Shown: positions 47,269 to 57,183 of the stretch, in pieces
Layout of the letters: each line of letters begins with the position of its first letter
Numbering within the stretch: position 1 is the first letter of the stretch
Assembly: GCA_037383845.1 (NCBI GenBank)
Contig: JARRON010000013.1
Coordinates: 1-64,000 of the forward strand
Source of the DNA: JARRON01 sp037383845
GTDB taxonomy: Bacteria > Pseudomonadota > Gammaproteobacteria > Steroidobacterales > XN24
DNA length: 64,000 nucleotides
Reading direction: 5' to 3'
Made by a program: the position numbers and the translations under genes
Notes under the pieces: model-generated
Databases searched by the model: none
Seen by the model: the letters and a program-made list of their open reading frames with translations, nothing else
What the model was told of the DNA's origin: nothing

Positions 47269-47721
47269 TCAGCCTCCGGCGCCCGTCTCCGCGGGCCGGC
47301 AGCTGCGCGCGGCGCGGTCCAGCACCGCGTTGACGTAGCGGTGTCCGTCCACGGAACCGTAGCGCCGGCAAAGCTCCACGGCCTCGCTGACGACCACACG
47401 CCACGGCACCTCGGGCCGGTGGGCGAGCTCGTAATAGCCGATAAGCAGCGCACTTCGCTCAACCGGGTCCAGCTGGGTGACGGGCCGGTCCGTCAGCGCC
47501 CCCAGGGCGGCATCGAGCTCCTCAGCCCGCTCCGTGGCCTGCATGACGAGTTCCCTGAAGTACGTCTCGTCCACGCCCGCCGGAAGGCGATGGGCGATGA
47601 ACTCCAGGGCGACGTCCTGGCCGGTGCTGTCCCCGAACTGCCACTGGTACAGGGCCTGCATGGCCAGCTCACGGGCGCCCTTTCGGCCGCGGAGCCCACC
47701 CTGGCGAGGACCTTCCTCCAC
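47269..47721 (-). CDS. nusB: Transcription antitermination factor NusB
   Basis: NusB binds boxA RNA together with S10 (NusE) to support antitermination on rRNA operons. The 150-residue all-helical protein has the R-E-L-A-M-Q-A-L-Y-Q-W N-terminal motif, the central D-P-V-E-R-S-A-L-L-I segment and the conserved V-S-E-A-V-E-L-C-R-R-Y-G tail. It lies 4 nt after ribH, its standard position. Confidence 0.96.
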   Translation of the reverse strand: MEEGPRQGGLRGRKGARELAMQALYQWQFGDSTGQDVALEFIAHRLPAGVDETYFRELVMQATERAEELDAALGALTDRPVTQLDPVERSALLIGYYELAHRPEVPWRVVVSEAVELCRRYGSVDGHRYVNAVLDRAARSCRPAETGAGG

Positions 47722-47725
47722 CCGG

Positions 47726-48211
47726 CTAGCTCTCCAGGCGCCTGAGCAGGCTGGTCATCTCGATCGCGGACATGGCAGCGTCGGCGCCCTTGTTGCCCGC
47801 CTTGGTGCCCGCCCGTTCCAGGGCCTGCTCGATGTTGTCGGTGGTCAGCACGCCGAAGGCCACGGGCACATCGGCCGCAAGGCCCGCCTGGGCGATGCCC
47901 TTGGCGCATTCGCCCGCGACGTAGTCGAAGTGGGGCGTGGCCCCCCGGATCACCGCGCCCAGGGCAATGATGGCATCGTAGGCCCGGCTTGCGGCCATCC
48001 GCTTCACCGCCCAGGGCATCTCCCAGGCGCCCGGAACCCGCACTACGGTGATGTCCTTCTCGCTCCCGCCGTGGCGGACGATGGCATCTACCGCGCCGCG
48101 GACCAGGCTGTCCACGATGAACTCATTGAAACGCGCCGCCACGATGCCGATGCGCAGGTCCCGGGCTGCAAGTTCACCCTCGATCTTCCTGGTGTTGTCC
48201 ATGGCGGCCAC
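47726..48211 (-). CDS. ribH: 6,7-dimethyl-8-ribityllumazine synthase
   Basis: RibH condenses the pyrimidine precursor with dihydroxybutanone phosphate to lumazine, the penultimate step of riboflavin synthesis. The 161-residue protein carries A-A-R-F-N-E, V-P-G-A-W-E and the catalytic histidine region G-A-T-P-H-F-D-Y. It directly abuts ribBA. Confidence 0.97.
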   Translation of the reverse strand: MAAMDNTRKIEGELAARDLRIGIVAARFNEFIVDSLVRGAVDAIVRHGGSEKDITVVRVPGAWEMPWAVKRMAASRAYDAIIALGAVIRGATPHFDYVAGECAKGIAQAGLAADVPVAFGVLTTDNIEQALERAGTKAGNKGADAAMSAIEMTSLLRRLES

Positions 48212-49357
48212 CTAGTCGTTTACGTAGTCAACCACTTCCAGGCCGAAGCCCGAAAGGCCGGACATCTGCTTGGGTGCAGACAGCACGCGCATCCGGCTAA
48301 CGCCCAGGTTCCGCAGGATCTGGGCGCCGATGCCGTACGTCCTGAGTACCCGGGACTCCTGGCCGTCCCGGTCCGGCGAGGGCGCGAGTGGCCGGCCTGA
48401 CACCGCAGCCAGGGAATCCACGAGTTCCCTGGGCAGCTCATGCCGGCGGAGGATCACCACGATTCCCGCCCCCTCTTTCGCGATCCGGGCGATGGCGTCC
48501 CGCAACGGCCAGCCCAGCCGGCTGCTCTTCACTCCCACAAGGTCTCGCAGGGTATCCGTCAACTGGACGCGGACCAGCGGCACAGAGTCGGTGCTGACGT
48601 CGCCCAGCACCAGGGCCAGGTGGACGTCCTGATGAACGTGATCTTCGAAGCTGACAAGTCGGAACCGCCCGAACTCGGTGTCGATCTCGTCCTCGGAGAT
48701 CCGTTCCACCGACTCTTCCTTCTCCAGGCGATAGCGAATGAGCTGGGCGATGGTGCCCATGCGCAGCCCGTGGCGACGGGCGAAGGCCACCAGGTCCGGA
48801 CGGCGGGCCATGGTGCCGTCCTCGTTGAGCACCTCGACAATAACCGCCGCAGGGTCCACGCCGGCCAGGCGGGCCAGGTCGCAGCCGGCCTCCGTGTGTC
48901 CCGCACGGGTGAGGACGCCGCCGGGCTGGGCCATCAGGGGAAAGATATGGCCGGGCTGCCGGAGGTCTTCCGGCTTCGCCCCGGGAGCCACCGCAGTGCG
49001 AATGGTGTGCGCCCTGTCGTGAGCGGAAATCCCCGTGGTCACGCCTTCCGCCGCCTCGATGGAAACGGTGAAGTTCGTGCTTCTCGCCCGGTCGGTCCCG
49101 GTGACCATCAGCGGCAGGCGGAGCTGCTCGCATCGCGCGGGACTCAGGGTCAGGCAGATCAGGCCACGGCCGTAACGGGCCATGAAGTTGATGTCTTCGG
49201 GGCGGACCATGGATGCGGCCATAACGAGGTCGCCCTCGTTCTCGCGGTCCTCGTCATCCATGATGACGACCATGCGGCCCGCCCGTATGTCGGCCAGGAT
49301 GTCCTCGATGGGATCCAGCCTGAGGCCGTCGTCTCTAAGCTCGCTGACTTGTGCCAA
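48212..49357 (-). CDS. ribBA: 3,4-dihydroxy-2-butanone-4-phosphate synthase with degenerate GTP-cyclohydrolase II domain
   Basis: Residues about 15-215 form the DHBP synthase (RibB) with D-D-E-D-R-E-N-E-G-D-L, R-A-R-S-T-N and the catalytic H-T-E-A-G-C-D. The C-terminal 160 residues follow the GTP cyclohydrolase II (RibA) fold, but the zinc cysteines are absent: the loop that normally reads L-x-G-D-x-x-x-S-x-R-C-D-C reads V-Q-L-T-D-T-L-R-D-L-V. This domain is therefore probably inactive and a separate RibA is expected elsewhere. TTG at 49357 is used as start, overlapping the ribE 3' end. Confidence 0.9.
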   Translation of the reverse strand: MAQVSELRDDGLRLDPIEDILADIRAGRMVVIMDDEDRENEGDLVMAASMVRPEDINFMARYGRGLICLTLSPARCEQLRLPLMVTGTDRARSTNFTVSIEAAEGVTTGISAHDRAHTIRTAVAPGAKPEDLRQPGHIFPLMAQPGGVLTRAGHTEAGCDLARLAGVDPAAVIVEVLNEDGTMARRPDLVAFARRHGLRMGTIAQLIRYRLEKEESVERISEDEIDTEFGRFRLVSFEDHVHQDVHLALVLGDVSTDSVPLVRVQLTDTLRDLVGVKSSRLGWPLRDAIARIAKEGAGIVVILRRHELPRELVDSLAAVSGRPLAPSPDRDGQESRVLRTYGIGAQILRNLGVSRMRVLSAPKQMSGLSGFGLEVVDYVND

Positions 49358-49985
49358 ATCCGTATTCCTCCAGACGCTCGCGGGTCAGGCTGCCGCCGTC
49401 CCCCAGCAGCCTCTCCAGATATCGGGCGACGATGTCGACCTCGATGTTCACCGCAGCGCCCCGCCGGTAGGTTCCGAATACCGTGGCCTCCATGGTGTGG
49501 GGCACGATGTTGACGCCGAACCGGTCCCCCGCCACTTCGTTTACCGTCAGGCTGACCCCGTCCACGCACACCGAGCCCTTGCGCGCCACGTAGCGGGCCA
49601 GGGCCGGGGGAAGACTGAGCTCGAAGCGCCAGGATCGGCCGTCCTCCCGGAGGCTCTCGATCCGTCCCACGCCGTCCACGTGCCCGGTGACCAGGTGCCC
49701 GCCCAGGGGGCTGGACAGGGTCAGGGCCCGCTCGAGGTTCACCGGGCTCCCGACGTCCAGCCTGCCCAGCGTTGTGCTGGACAGGGTTTCCCGGGAAACG
49801 TCCGCCGCAAATCCCTTGTCGGAAATCTCCACCGCCGTGAGGCAGGCCCCGTTGACGGCGATGCTGTCGCCCACCGATGCCTTCGAGAGATCGAGTGCCG
49901 GACACCGAACCGCCAGCCGAACGTCCCCGCCGGCAGGCCGGAGGGAATCGATCTCGCCGATGGACTCTACGATGCCGGTGAACAC
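49335..49985 (-). CDS. ribE: Riboflavin synthase alpha chain
   Basis: This enzyme dismutates two lumazine molecules to riboflavin. The 216-residue protein consists of two similar lumazine-binding halves, starting with the invariant M-F-T-G-I-V-E and containing G-H-V-D-G-V-G for the second part. It overlaps both neighbours slightly (ribD 3' end and ribBA 5' end), typical for a coupled operon. In some nomenclatures it is called ribC. Confidence 0.96.
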   Translation of the reverse strand: MFTGIVESIGEIDSLRPAGGDVRLAVRCPALDLSKASVGDSIAVNGACLTAVEISDKGFAADVSRETLSSTTLGRLDVGSPVNLERALTLSSPLGGHLVTGHVDGVGRIESLREDGRSWRFELSLPPALARYVARKGSVCVDGVSLTVNEVAGDRFGVNIVPHTMEATVFGTYRRGAAVNIEVDIVARYLERLLGDGGSLTRERLEEYGFGTSQRA

Positions 49986-51115
49986 TGAGTCTCCTGGGGT
50001 GCGGCGGTGATCCGCAGGTCGTCGCCGACCTGGCGGACGTCGGTAATCTTCAATTGTAACCGGTCATCCATGCCCTCGATGCCCGGCAACCGGAACATGC
50101 CCCGCCCTTCGTCCCCGAGTAGCACCGGCGCCAGGTACACGACGAGCCGGTCGGCGAGACCGGCGGACACGAACGCGCCAGCCACGGCCGGACCTGCCTC
50201 CACCAGGATCTCGTTGCACTCCCGCCGGGCCAGTTCCGCCAGTACCGCCGCAAGGTCGAGTCCCAAGGGTCCCTCCGGAACCTGCAGGATCTCCGCTCCC
50301 GCCGCCTCCAGGGCCACTCGTCGGTCCGCCGGCGCCCGGCGCCCGGCGAACAGGATCACCGGGCCCGAACGGCTGAACAGCCGCGCCCCCGGCGGAGTCC
50401 TCAGCGCCCCGTCCAGCACGACCCGCGCCGGCGCCCGGCCGCCGGTATCCAGCTCAGCCAGACGCACGTCCAGACGGGGGTCGTCTGCAAGCACTGTGCC
50501 GATGCCGGTCACCACTGCGCAGCTTTCCGCCCGCAGCCGCTGTACGTCCTCTCGCGCCGCCGCGCCCGTGATCCACTTGCTCTCCCCCGAGGCCACAGCC
50601 GTCCGGCCGTCCAGGGAGGCCGCCAGTTTCACCGTCGTCCGGGGGCGACCCAGGGCCATGCGGCTGACGAAGCCGGCGTTGAGTTCGACGGCGGCCGACT
50701 CCAACAGCCCCGAACCCACCTGGATGCCGGCTCCGGCCAGCCGGGCCAGCCCGCCACCGTTGACCCGGGGGTTGGGATCTTTCATGGCCGCCACCACCCG
50801 GGCCACCCCGGCGGCCACCAGCGCATCCGTGCAGGGAGGCGTCCGGCCATGGTGACTGCACGGTTCCAGGGTGACGTATACCGTGGCGCCCTCCGCCCGA
50901 TCCCCGGCGGAGCGCAGCGCGACGATCTCTGCGTGAGGCCCGCCGGTGCGCTCGTGCCATCCTTCCCCGACGACCTCGTCGCCGGCGACCACGACGCATC
51001 CCACCCGGGGATTGGGCGCGGCGCTGTAAGTGCCCCGGCGGGCCAGTGCCAGGGCCCGCCCCATCCAGTGGTGGTCTGCGGCAGAGAACATCGTGCCCGG
51101 GCGAGCGGCGCTCAT
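49967..51115 (-). CDS. ribD: Bifunctional diaminohydroxyphosphoribosylaminopyrimidine deaminase/reductase
   Basis: RibD deaminates and reduces the pyrimidine intermediate in riboflavin synthesis. The N-terminal deaminase has the zinc site H-A-E-I-V and [11 protein letters not shown]; the C-terminal reductase has the [11 protein letters not shown] and the [12 protein letters not shown] motifs. The 382-residue length is normal. ATG 51115 overlaps the nrdR stop (ATGA). Confidence 0.96.
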   Translation of the reverse strand: MSAARPGTMFSAADHHWMGRALALARRGTYSAAPNPRVGCVVVAGDEVVGEGWHERTGGPHAEIVALRSAGDRAEGATVYVTLEPCSHHGRTPPCTDALVAAGVARVVAAMKDPNPRVNGGGLARLAGAGIQVGSGLLESAAVELNAGFVSRMALGRPRTTVKLAASLDGRTAVASGESKWITGAAAREDVQRLRAESCAVVTGIGTVLADDPRLDVRLAELDTGGRAPARVVLDGALRTPPGARLFSRSGPVILFAGRRAPADRRVALEAAGAEILQVPEGPLGLDLAAVLAELARRECNEILVEAGPAVAGAFVSAGLADRLVVYLAPVLLGDEGRGMFRLPGIEGMDDRLQLKITDVRQVGDDLRITAAPQETQCSPAS

Positions 51116-51618
51116 CCCTTCTTGTCGCCGGGCAGGAGAGACATCTGCTCCCGGCTGGAGAGGGACGAGCTGTCCCGCAGCCGCTCGATCTCTTCCCGGA
51201 ACTCGTCGATGTCCTGGAAGCTGCGATACACGGAGGCGAATCGCACGTAGGCCACCTCGTCCAGCTGCCTGAGTTCATCCATGACCAGCTGCCCAACATA
51301 ACTGGACGGCAGCTCCCGCTCGCCGGCGGTGCGGAGGGCGTGGAGCACACGGTTGATGGCCTGCTCGACGTCGTCGGCGGCCACCGGGCGCTTCTCCAGC
51401 GCCCGGGTCACGCCCGCCCGGAGCTTGGCCTCGTCGAAAGGTTCCCGCCGCCCGTCCCGCTTGACCAGGCGGGGCAGCACCAGCTCGGCGGACTCGAAGG
51501 TGGTGAATCGTTCGTCGCAGGCCAGGCACGCCCGTCGCCGGCGAACCTGCAGGCCCTCGCCCGCGAGCCGGGAATCGATGACCTTGGTTTCCGGGTGTCC
51601 GCAGAACGGGCAGTGCAT
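51112..51618 (-). CDS. nrdR: Ribonucleotide reductase repressor NrdR
   Basis: NrdR represses nrd operons in response to ATP/dATP. The N-terminal zinc ribbon is C-P-F-C..C-L-A-C, followed by the family R-R-R-R-A-C..E-R-F-T-T-F-E and an ATP-cone domain (about 48-140). The 168-residue length is typical. It stands between glyA and ribD, as in many gammaproteobacteria. Confidence 0.97.
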   Translation of the reverse strand: MHCPFCGHPETKVIDSRLAGEGLQVRRRRACLACDERFTTFESAELVLPRLVKRDGRREPFDEAKLRAGVTRALEKRPVAADDVEQAINRVLHALRTAGERELPSSYVGQLVMDELRQLDEVAYVRFASVYRSFQDIDEFREEIERLRDSSSLSSREQMSLLPGDKKG

Positions 51619-51646
51619 GTTTCGCTTCGAGCCGGTCCCGGCCGGA

Positions 51647-52900
51647 TCAGCCGTAGACCGGGAATCTCCCGCACAGCTCCAGGACCTGCTGGCGGACCCG
51701 CCGGATGCTGGCCTCGTCCTCGATGTCGTCCAGCACGTCGGCGATCCACCCCGAAAGGACGCGGCTTTCCTCCTCCCCGAAGCCCCGGGTGGTAATAGCC
51801 GGCGTGCCCATCCTCAGGCCGCTGGTGACGAAGGGCGAGCGGGGATCGTTGGGCACCGCGTTCTTGTTCACGGTGATGTTCGCCCGGCCCAGTGCCGCAT
51901 CAGCGTCCTTGCCGGTGATGTTCTTGTCGATGAGGTCCACCAGGAACAGATGGTTGTCGGTCCCGCCGGAGACGATCTTGAAGCCCCGCTCCATCAGCAC
52001 CGCGACCATGGCCCGGGCGTTGTCCACGACCTGCTGCTGGTAGGTCTTGAAGTCCGGCTGGAGGGCCTCCCTGAAGGCGACGGCCTTGGCCGCAATAACG
52101 TGCATCAGGGGACCGCCCTGGGTGCCGGGGAAGACCAGGGAATTGAACTTCTTCTCCAGGGCCTCGTTCTCTTTCGCCAGGATGATGCCGCCCCGGGGGC
52201 CCCGGAGCGTCTTGTGGGTGGTTGAGGTCACCACGTCCGCGTAGGGCACGGGGCTGGGGTAGACGCCCGCCGCCACCAGCCCGGCGATGTGGGCCATGTC
52301 CGCCATCAGATAGGCGCCGCAGCTGTCGGCAATCTCACGGAACCGGGCCCAGTCCACCACCCGCGAGTAGGCGGAGAAGCCCGCGATGATGAGTTTCGGC
52401 TGGTTTTCCCGGGCCAGTTCAGCGACCTGGTCGTAGTCGATCTCACCGGTGGACTCGTCGATGCCGTACTGGGATGCCTCGTAGATCCGGCCGGAGAAGT
52501 TCACCTTCGCCCCGTGGGTCAGGTGCCCGCCATGGGCAAGGCTCATCCCCAGGATGCGATCGCCGGGCTCCAGCAATGCCATGAAGGCGGCGACGTTGGC
52601 CTGGGAACCGGAGTGGGGCTGGACGTTGGCGTAATGGGCGCCGAAAAGCTCCCGGGCCCGCTCGATGGCCAGCTCCTCGGCCCGGTCCACGTGTTCGCAG
52701 CCGCCGTAGTAGCGCCGCCCGGGATAGCCCTCGGCGTACTTGTTGGTCAGCACCGACCCCTGCGCCTCCAGCACCCGCGGGCTGGCATAGTTCTCGGAGG
52801 CAATAAGCTCGACGTGCTCTTCCTGGCGGCGGCGCTCGGCCTGCATCGCCTCGAACAGTTCGTCGTCGAAGCCGGCGATGGTCATGTCGGGGCTGAACAT
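51647..52900 (-). CDS. glyA: Serine hydroxymethyltransferase
   Basis: GlyA interconverts serine and glycine, feeding one-carbon units into tetrahydrofolate. The 417-residue protein has the PLP lysine motif [12 protein letters not shown] and the N-terminal [16 protein letters not shown] site precedes ATG 52900; an ATG five codons later is also possible. A TAAAAT -10-like sequence lies about 40 nt upstream. Confidence 0.97.
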   Translation of the reverse strand: MFSPDMTIAGFDDELFEAMQAERRRQEEHVELIASENYASPRVLEAQGSVLTNKYAEGYPGRRYYGGCEHVDRAEELAIERARELFGAHYANVQPHSGSQANVAAFMALLEPGDRILGMSLAHGGHLTHGAKVNFSGRIYEASQYGIDESTGEIDYDQVAELARENQPKLIIAGFSAYSRVVDWARFREIADSCGAYLMADMAHIAGLVAAGVYPSPVPYADVVTSTTHKTLRGPRGGIILAKENEALEKKFNSLVFPGTQGGPLMHVIAAKAVAFREALQPDFKTYQQQVVDNARAMVAVLMERGFKIVSGGTDNHLFLVDLIDKNITGKDADAALGRANITVNKNAVPNDPRSPFVTSGLRMGTPAITTRGFGEEESRVLSGWIADVLDDIEDEASIRRVRQQVLELCGRFPVYG

Positions 52901-52991
52901 CTGGGGGACTCCCGGGGGTCAGGCGTGGGCAAAACGGTATTTTAGCGCAGCCCCGGGTGCATGGCGGGGCCGCGATGCAGCGTCGGGTGAC

Positions 52992-53963
52992 TCAGTCGTC
53001 GCCGATGAACTCGGCGACTACCCGGCTCCACGCCAGACCCAGGTTGCGGCGGTTGTAGCCGCCGCCGCCCAGGCCCAGGACCCGCCCCCCGGCGTGCTGA
53101 TCCGCCAGACGGCACAGGGCCCTGGCCGCCCGGCCGTGGGCTTCCTCGCTGTACTGCAGGTGCGTCAGGGGATCGCCGGCGAGGCTGTCGGCGCCGGCGA
53201 CGAAGATGAAGAAATCCGGTCGGGCGTCTTACAGTAACTCCTCGGCCTGCTCCCAGGCGGCGCAGAAATCGCTGTCATCCGCACCCGGGTGCAGCGGGAT
53301 GTTCAGCTTGGTGCCCTCACCTGGGCCCACCCCGGTTTCATCCGCGTGGCCGGTCCCCGGGAAGAGGAAACGACCGTCTTCGTGGATATCCACGTAGATC
53401 AGGTCGGGATCGGAAGCGAACCCGTAATACACCCCGTCGCCGTGGTGGGCATCGATGTCCACGTAGGCGATCCGGCGTATGCCGTGGTCGCGCCTGAGCA
53501 CCTCCACCAGCACGCCGATATCGTTGAACACGCAGAACCCGGACGTCCGGTCACGGCCGGCGTGATGGAGGCCGGCGATGGGCACGAAGGTCCGGCGGGC
53601 CTCGCCGGCCATCAGCATCTCGCCGGCCCGCAGGGTGGCGCCCACGACGCTGGAGGCCGTGTGATACACCCCGGGGAAAGCGGGGGTGTCCCCCTCGTCC
53701 AGGAAACCTATGCCTTCCTGGGACATGCGCTCGATAAAGCGGACGTGGGTCGGCGTGTGGAACAGCTCGAGTTCAGCGCGACCCGCGGGATGGATCTCAT
53801 CCTCGATATGCACCCGGTGCTCGATGTCCCGCTCCCTCAGGCTGCGCAGAAACACGTCATGGCGGTCCGGGCCGAAGGGATGGCCCTCGCCAAACCCGTA
53901 GGCCGCGATGGCCTCGCCCGCCATGATGTGGACACCACTGGGTCGCTTGCGCTTCGGAAACAT
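52992..53963 (-). pseudogene. Histone deacetylase-like (AcuC/HDAC) gene with in-frame stop
   Basis: The reading frame is homologous to zinc-dependent class II-type deacetylases: G-L-H-H-A-G-R-D-R-T-S-G-F-C-V-F-N-D and D-I-D-A-H-H-G-D-G-V, with the zinc ligands. It is interrupted by TAA at 53231-53229 after E-E-L-L. Translation continues in the same frame for 79 more codons with the normal tail (D-A-R-P-D-F-F-I-F-V-A-G-A-D, then G-L-G-G-G-G-Y). The lost part includes the second aspartate ligand and the glycine-rich motif, so a truncated product would be inactive. A single C-to-T change (CAA to TAA) would explain it. ATG 53963 is the likely start. Confidence 0.8.
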
Positions 53964-54057
53964 GCCGCCCCCGTAATCACCAGCCCTCAGCATAGCCCAG
54001 CGCCCGCCCCGTTCGCACGGGGCGGGCGCCGGCAAGACTCAACCGTCGGCAATCCGC

Positions 54058-57021
54058 TCAGGGAAGGAAGCGGAGAATCTCGGAAGCACCTGAACGGACC
54101 TCGGAGGCTTTCAGGACCACCGGCAGCGCCTGGTTACTCAGCCAGTAGGGCAGCAGGTTGAAATAGTAGGGGCTGCCCGGCACACCGCTGGTGCCACCGG
54201 CCCAGACGGACTCCGCCCGGCTGTTATAGGCAGAGGCGGGCTCGCCGACGTAGCGCCGGACCGGACCGCTGCCGAAGCGGAAGTCGCTCCAGTCGTCCGC
54301 CCGCGCGCTGTGGGAGGACGCGTCCACGACGCCGAAACCGCCGTCGGTGGCGATCCCGTCCAGCCCGGGCACGGACGGGGGGAAGGCCCCAAGGGCCGGT
54401 GGGATGCTGAAAGCGGGCACGAAGGGATGATCGAACGTGATCCGGTGAAGCTTGCCCCAGCGATAGTCATCCTGATCGGTGGAGTTCGCAAAAGCCGGCT
54501 CGAAGGGCGCCCCGGACAGGCGGTCCAGCGCAGAGGACAGCGCTGCGAGCACCTTGATGTCGCGCCGGGCGGAAGGATCGGCAACGCCGGGAACGGCAAA
54601 GAAGTCCACCACGCCCGACAGGCCCCGGCCGCCGGTGAGCGCGAACGTGTCGAACACGTGCCGCAGGGCGGAGATGGCCTGGCCGCTGCCCGGCGTCGGA
54701 AGGCCGCCCAGGCTGGCGTCGATGATCTGGCGAATGGCCTGCCCCCGCCAGACGCTGAACAGGGTTGCCGCGACGCTGTTTGCGATCTCGGTTTCATCCG
54801 GTTCCGGCAATGCGCCGGGAAGCACCGCCGGGTCACCGGCGTCGTAGCCTCCCTGGATGCCCGTGGGCGTCGTGAAGTCCCATTCCGCCAGTCGGCCCAC
54901 GGCCTCGCCGATCCGCGGGTCGGCGCGCAGAGCGTCAAGCTCGGGCACGCCGCTGGACCCGCCGCCTGCAAAGGCCTGGACGATCAGGGGGACGAAATAC
55001 CGGGCGTCGTACAGCGACACGTCGGCCTGGATCGCCTGCATGTCATCGAAGCTGACCTCCCCCGCATCGGCGATCTTCTCTCGCAGCCGTAACGTAATGG
55101 TCCCGGCCCGCAAGCCATCCGCATAACCCGGGTTCAGGTAGTAAATGCCCGCGCCACCCCGGCGCAGCTGATTGAGCGGGTCATTGTCCAGCACGGTGCC
55201 CGCCGGATCGTTGTTCGCATTAACGAAGTAACCCGCCGGCGGATTCACCGCCTGCGGCATCTCGTCTTCGGCAAGGATCTCGTAGGGAACTGCCTGTCCC
55301 GGTTGCGGATCCTGCACCGGCAGCCACTCGTGAACACCGCTGACGCCGTCGCGGATGAACCAGGGAGGCGTCGGGATTCCGGCCAGCGGTCCCGCCTGGG
55401 CGGGCGCGACGAAGCCCTGCTGCAGATCGGAACGGATCGGCATCTCCGCACTGGTGAAATAGGCGGTGTTGCCCGCCTTGTCGGCGTAGACCCAGTTCTG
55501 GGATCCGACGTCGAAGAAGCGCAGTCCCTCCTTGAACTCCTTGAGGTTCCGGGCCTCGTTCCAAAGCCGGAAGGTATCCAGAATCCGGGACGGGCTGAAA
55601 CCGGTGTACTGCACCGACAGCGCGGGCACCAGCCCGCTGGCGTCGGCACCACCCACCGTGGCGATGATCGGACCGTTGTTGCGGCGAGGCACGATGATCG
55701 TGAATGGCGGCACGCCGTCAGCGGGCGTCGCCTGGGAAAGCCCGCCTGCAAAATTATTGAAGAAGAACTCCTCCGGAATCAGCTCCACCGGCTCACAGGT
55801 GTCCTGGAAGCGGGTGCACAACGGCCGACCGGTCGCGTCAACCTGGAGCAACTCGAAGTAGGTGTCGGTCACGTCCATGGGGTTGGTCGTGGCGCCCCAC
55901 TGGATGTGCTTGTTCATGCCGAGCACGACGAAGGGCACACCGGCGAAGCCGGAGCCGAACACGTCAAGCCCTGGGGCAATCTGGCCCATTGGATAGAAGG
56001 TCGAAGGCGTGTTCAGGGCCAGGTGGGGATCGTTGGCGATGACCGGCCGCGCGTTGGAGCCCAGGGCCCGGGTCACGCCCCACTCGTTGGAACCGATGGT
56101 GCCGTCCGCATCCAGCCGGTAGCGGATGAAGTCGGAGCGACGCAGGCTGGCTGCCGCCTTCCCGGCCAGTTCCTTAAGCAGTGCCATGTCAGGCTTGCCC
56201 GCCGGCATACCGGCACCGGCGGACTTGCCGGCGGTGGGCTGTTTGCCGCTGCCCTTGCCCGGCTGTACGTCCGGCAACGGACATCGACCGGCCTCGTAGG
56301 CCGCGACCGGCGGCGGGAAAGCCGAAGGCAACGGCTCGAAGGGGTAGGCGCCGGTCGCATCCGGCACTGTTGAAGCGCAGTCGAAGGGAGCGGAGCGGAA
56401 AACGTCCAGCTGGAACAATGCAGCACCGTCGGCGCCCAGGGTCGCGAGGTAGGCCCCGAAGTCCTCGGTCAGCCCGGTGTCCAGGTCGAACGACAAGCTG
56501 AACGCAATGGCAGCCCCGATGACCAGGGAGTCAATCTCTGTCCATGGCTCGAAAGTGCTGATACCCAGGAGCCCGTACTCCGGCGGCAGGGTGTTCGCCG
56601 CGACCCAGGCGTTGACGCCTGCGGCGTAAGCGGTCAGGGCCTCCCGGCCCTCCTCGCTGATGGCGTCCCAGGACCGTTCCGCCGCGCGGCGCAGCCCGAT
56701 CGTACGGGCCTCCACATCGCCGGGCAGAGACGACTTCCCGAAAAGTTCAGCCAGGGTGCCGCTGGGCTGGCGCCGGGTCAGGTCCATCTGGAACAGCCGG
56801 TCCTGGGCGTGTATCCAGCCGGTTACGAAATACAGGTCCTCGGCACTGCCTGCCTCGATGCGGGCAATACCCTCCGCATCGCGGTAGACGGTGGCCGGAG
56901 CGCTCAGGCCTGGCGCTGAGATCGTGTTGCCATCCGCTGCGGCTTCCTTGGCCGAAACCGATGCGGACACCGAAAACAGAAAAACGGCAGCCAGTGCGGC
57001 CACCAACGGTCGACTTAACAT
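54058..57021 (-). CDS. Penicillin acylase family protein (Ntn hydrolase)
   Basis: A secreted Ntn hydrolase of 987 residues, longer than the usual 750-850. It has a signal peptide (1-24) and the alpha-chain region with the G-W-I-H-A-Q-D-R-L motif. The predicted autocleavage site is G-S-N in T-I-G-S-N-E-W-G-V near residue 311, where the serine becomes the N-terminal nucleophile of the beta chain. Between about 250 and 285 lies a Pro/Gly/Lys-rich insert, probably the removed spacer. In such enzymes the substrate may be a beta-lactam, an N-acyl-homoserine lactone or a lipid amide; it cannot be told here. A well-placed promoter precedes it. Confidence 0.88.
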   Translation of the reverse strand: MLSRPLVAALAAVFLFSVSASVSAKEAAADGNTISAPGLSAPATVYRDAEGIARIEAGSAEDLYFVTGWIHAQDRLFQMDLTRRQPSGTLAELFGKSSLPGDVEARTIGLRRAAERSWDAISEEGREALTAYAAGVNAWVAANTLPPEYGLLGISTFEPWTEIDSLVIGAAIAFSLSFDLDTGLTEDFGAYLATLGADGAALFQLDVFRSAPFDCASTVPDATGAYPFEPLPSAFPPPVAAYEAGRCPLPDVQPGKGSGKQPTAGKSAGAGMPAGKPDMALLKELAGKAAASLRRSDFIRYRLDADGTIGSNEWGVTRALGSNARPVIANDPHLALNTPSTFYPMGQIAPGLDVFGSGFAGVPFVVLGMNKHIQWGATTNPMDVTDTYFELLQVDATGRPLCTRFQDTCEPVELIPEEFFFNNFAGGLSQATPADGVPPFTIIVPRRNNGPIIATVGGADASGLVPALSVQYTGFSPSRILDTFRLWNEARNLKEFKEGLRFFDVGSQNWVYADKAGNTAYFTSAEMPIRSDLQQGFVAPAQAGPLAGIPTPPWFIRDGVSGVHEWLPVQDPQPGQAVPYEILAEDEMPQAVNPPAGYFVNANNDPAGTVLDNDPLNQLRRGGAGIYYLNPGYADGLRAGTITLRLREKIADAGEVSFDDMQAIQADVSLYDARYFVPLIVQAFAGGGSSGVPELDALRADPRIGEAVGRLAEWDFTTPTGIQGGYDAGDPAVLPGALPEPDETEIANSVAATLFSVWRGQAIRQIIDASLGGLPTPGSGQAISALRHVFDTFALTGGRGLSGVVDFFAVPGVADPSARRDIKVLAALSSALDRLSGAPFEPAFANSTDQDDYRWGKLHRITFDHPFVPAFSIPPALGAFPPSVPGLDGIATDGGFGVVDASSHSARADDWSDFRFGSGPVRRYVGEPASAYNSRAESVWAGGTSGVPGSPYYFNLLPYWLSNQALPVVLKASEVRSGASEILRFLP

Positions 57022-57061
57022 AACTCCCCCAAGCCGTTGTTCTTTGGAACGTTATCCCATT

Positions 57062-57090
57062 TTTATACCTTTCCTGCGGTTCCGGGCCAA
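57062..57090 (-). promoter_or_regulatory. Sigma-70-type promoter for the penicillin acylase gene
   Basis: On the minus strand TTGGCC (57090-57085) and TATAAA (57067-57062) are separated by exactly 17 nt, 41 nt before the ATG at 57021. Confidence 0.55.
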
Positions 57091-57183
57091 TCCTGCGGTG
57101 CAACAGTTGCTATGGAGTCAGAGTCCGGCATCACCGATAATCCCGCGCCCTTTCAGCCAGTCATCGCCCGATACAGAGGATCC

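Noticed and set aside
49985..51115. FMN riboswitch for the rib operon
   Set aside because: ribD starts inside the nrdR stop codon and glyA-nrdR-rib genes are packed with no leader long enough for an RFN element.
55303..56373. A 356-residue plus-strand frame opposite the penicillin acylase gene
   Set aside because: Antisense shadow of a conserved gene, no motif, no promoter or ribosome site.
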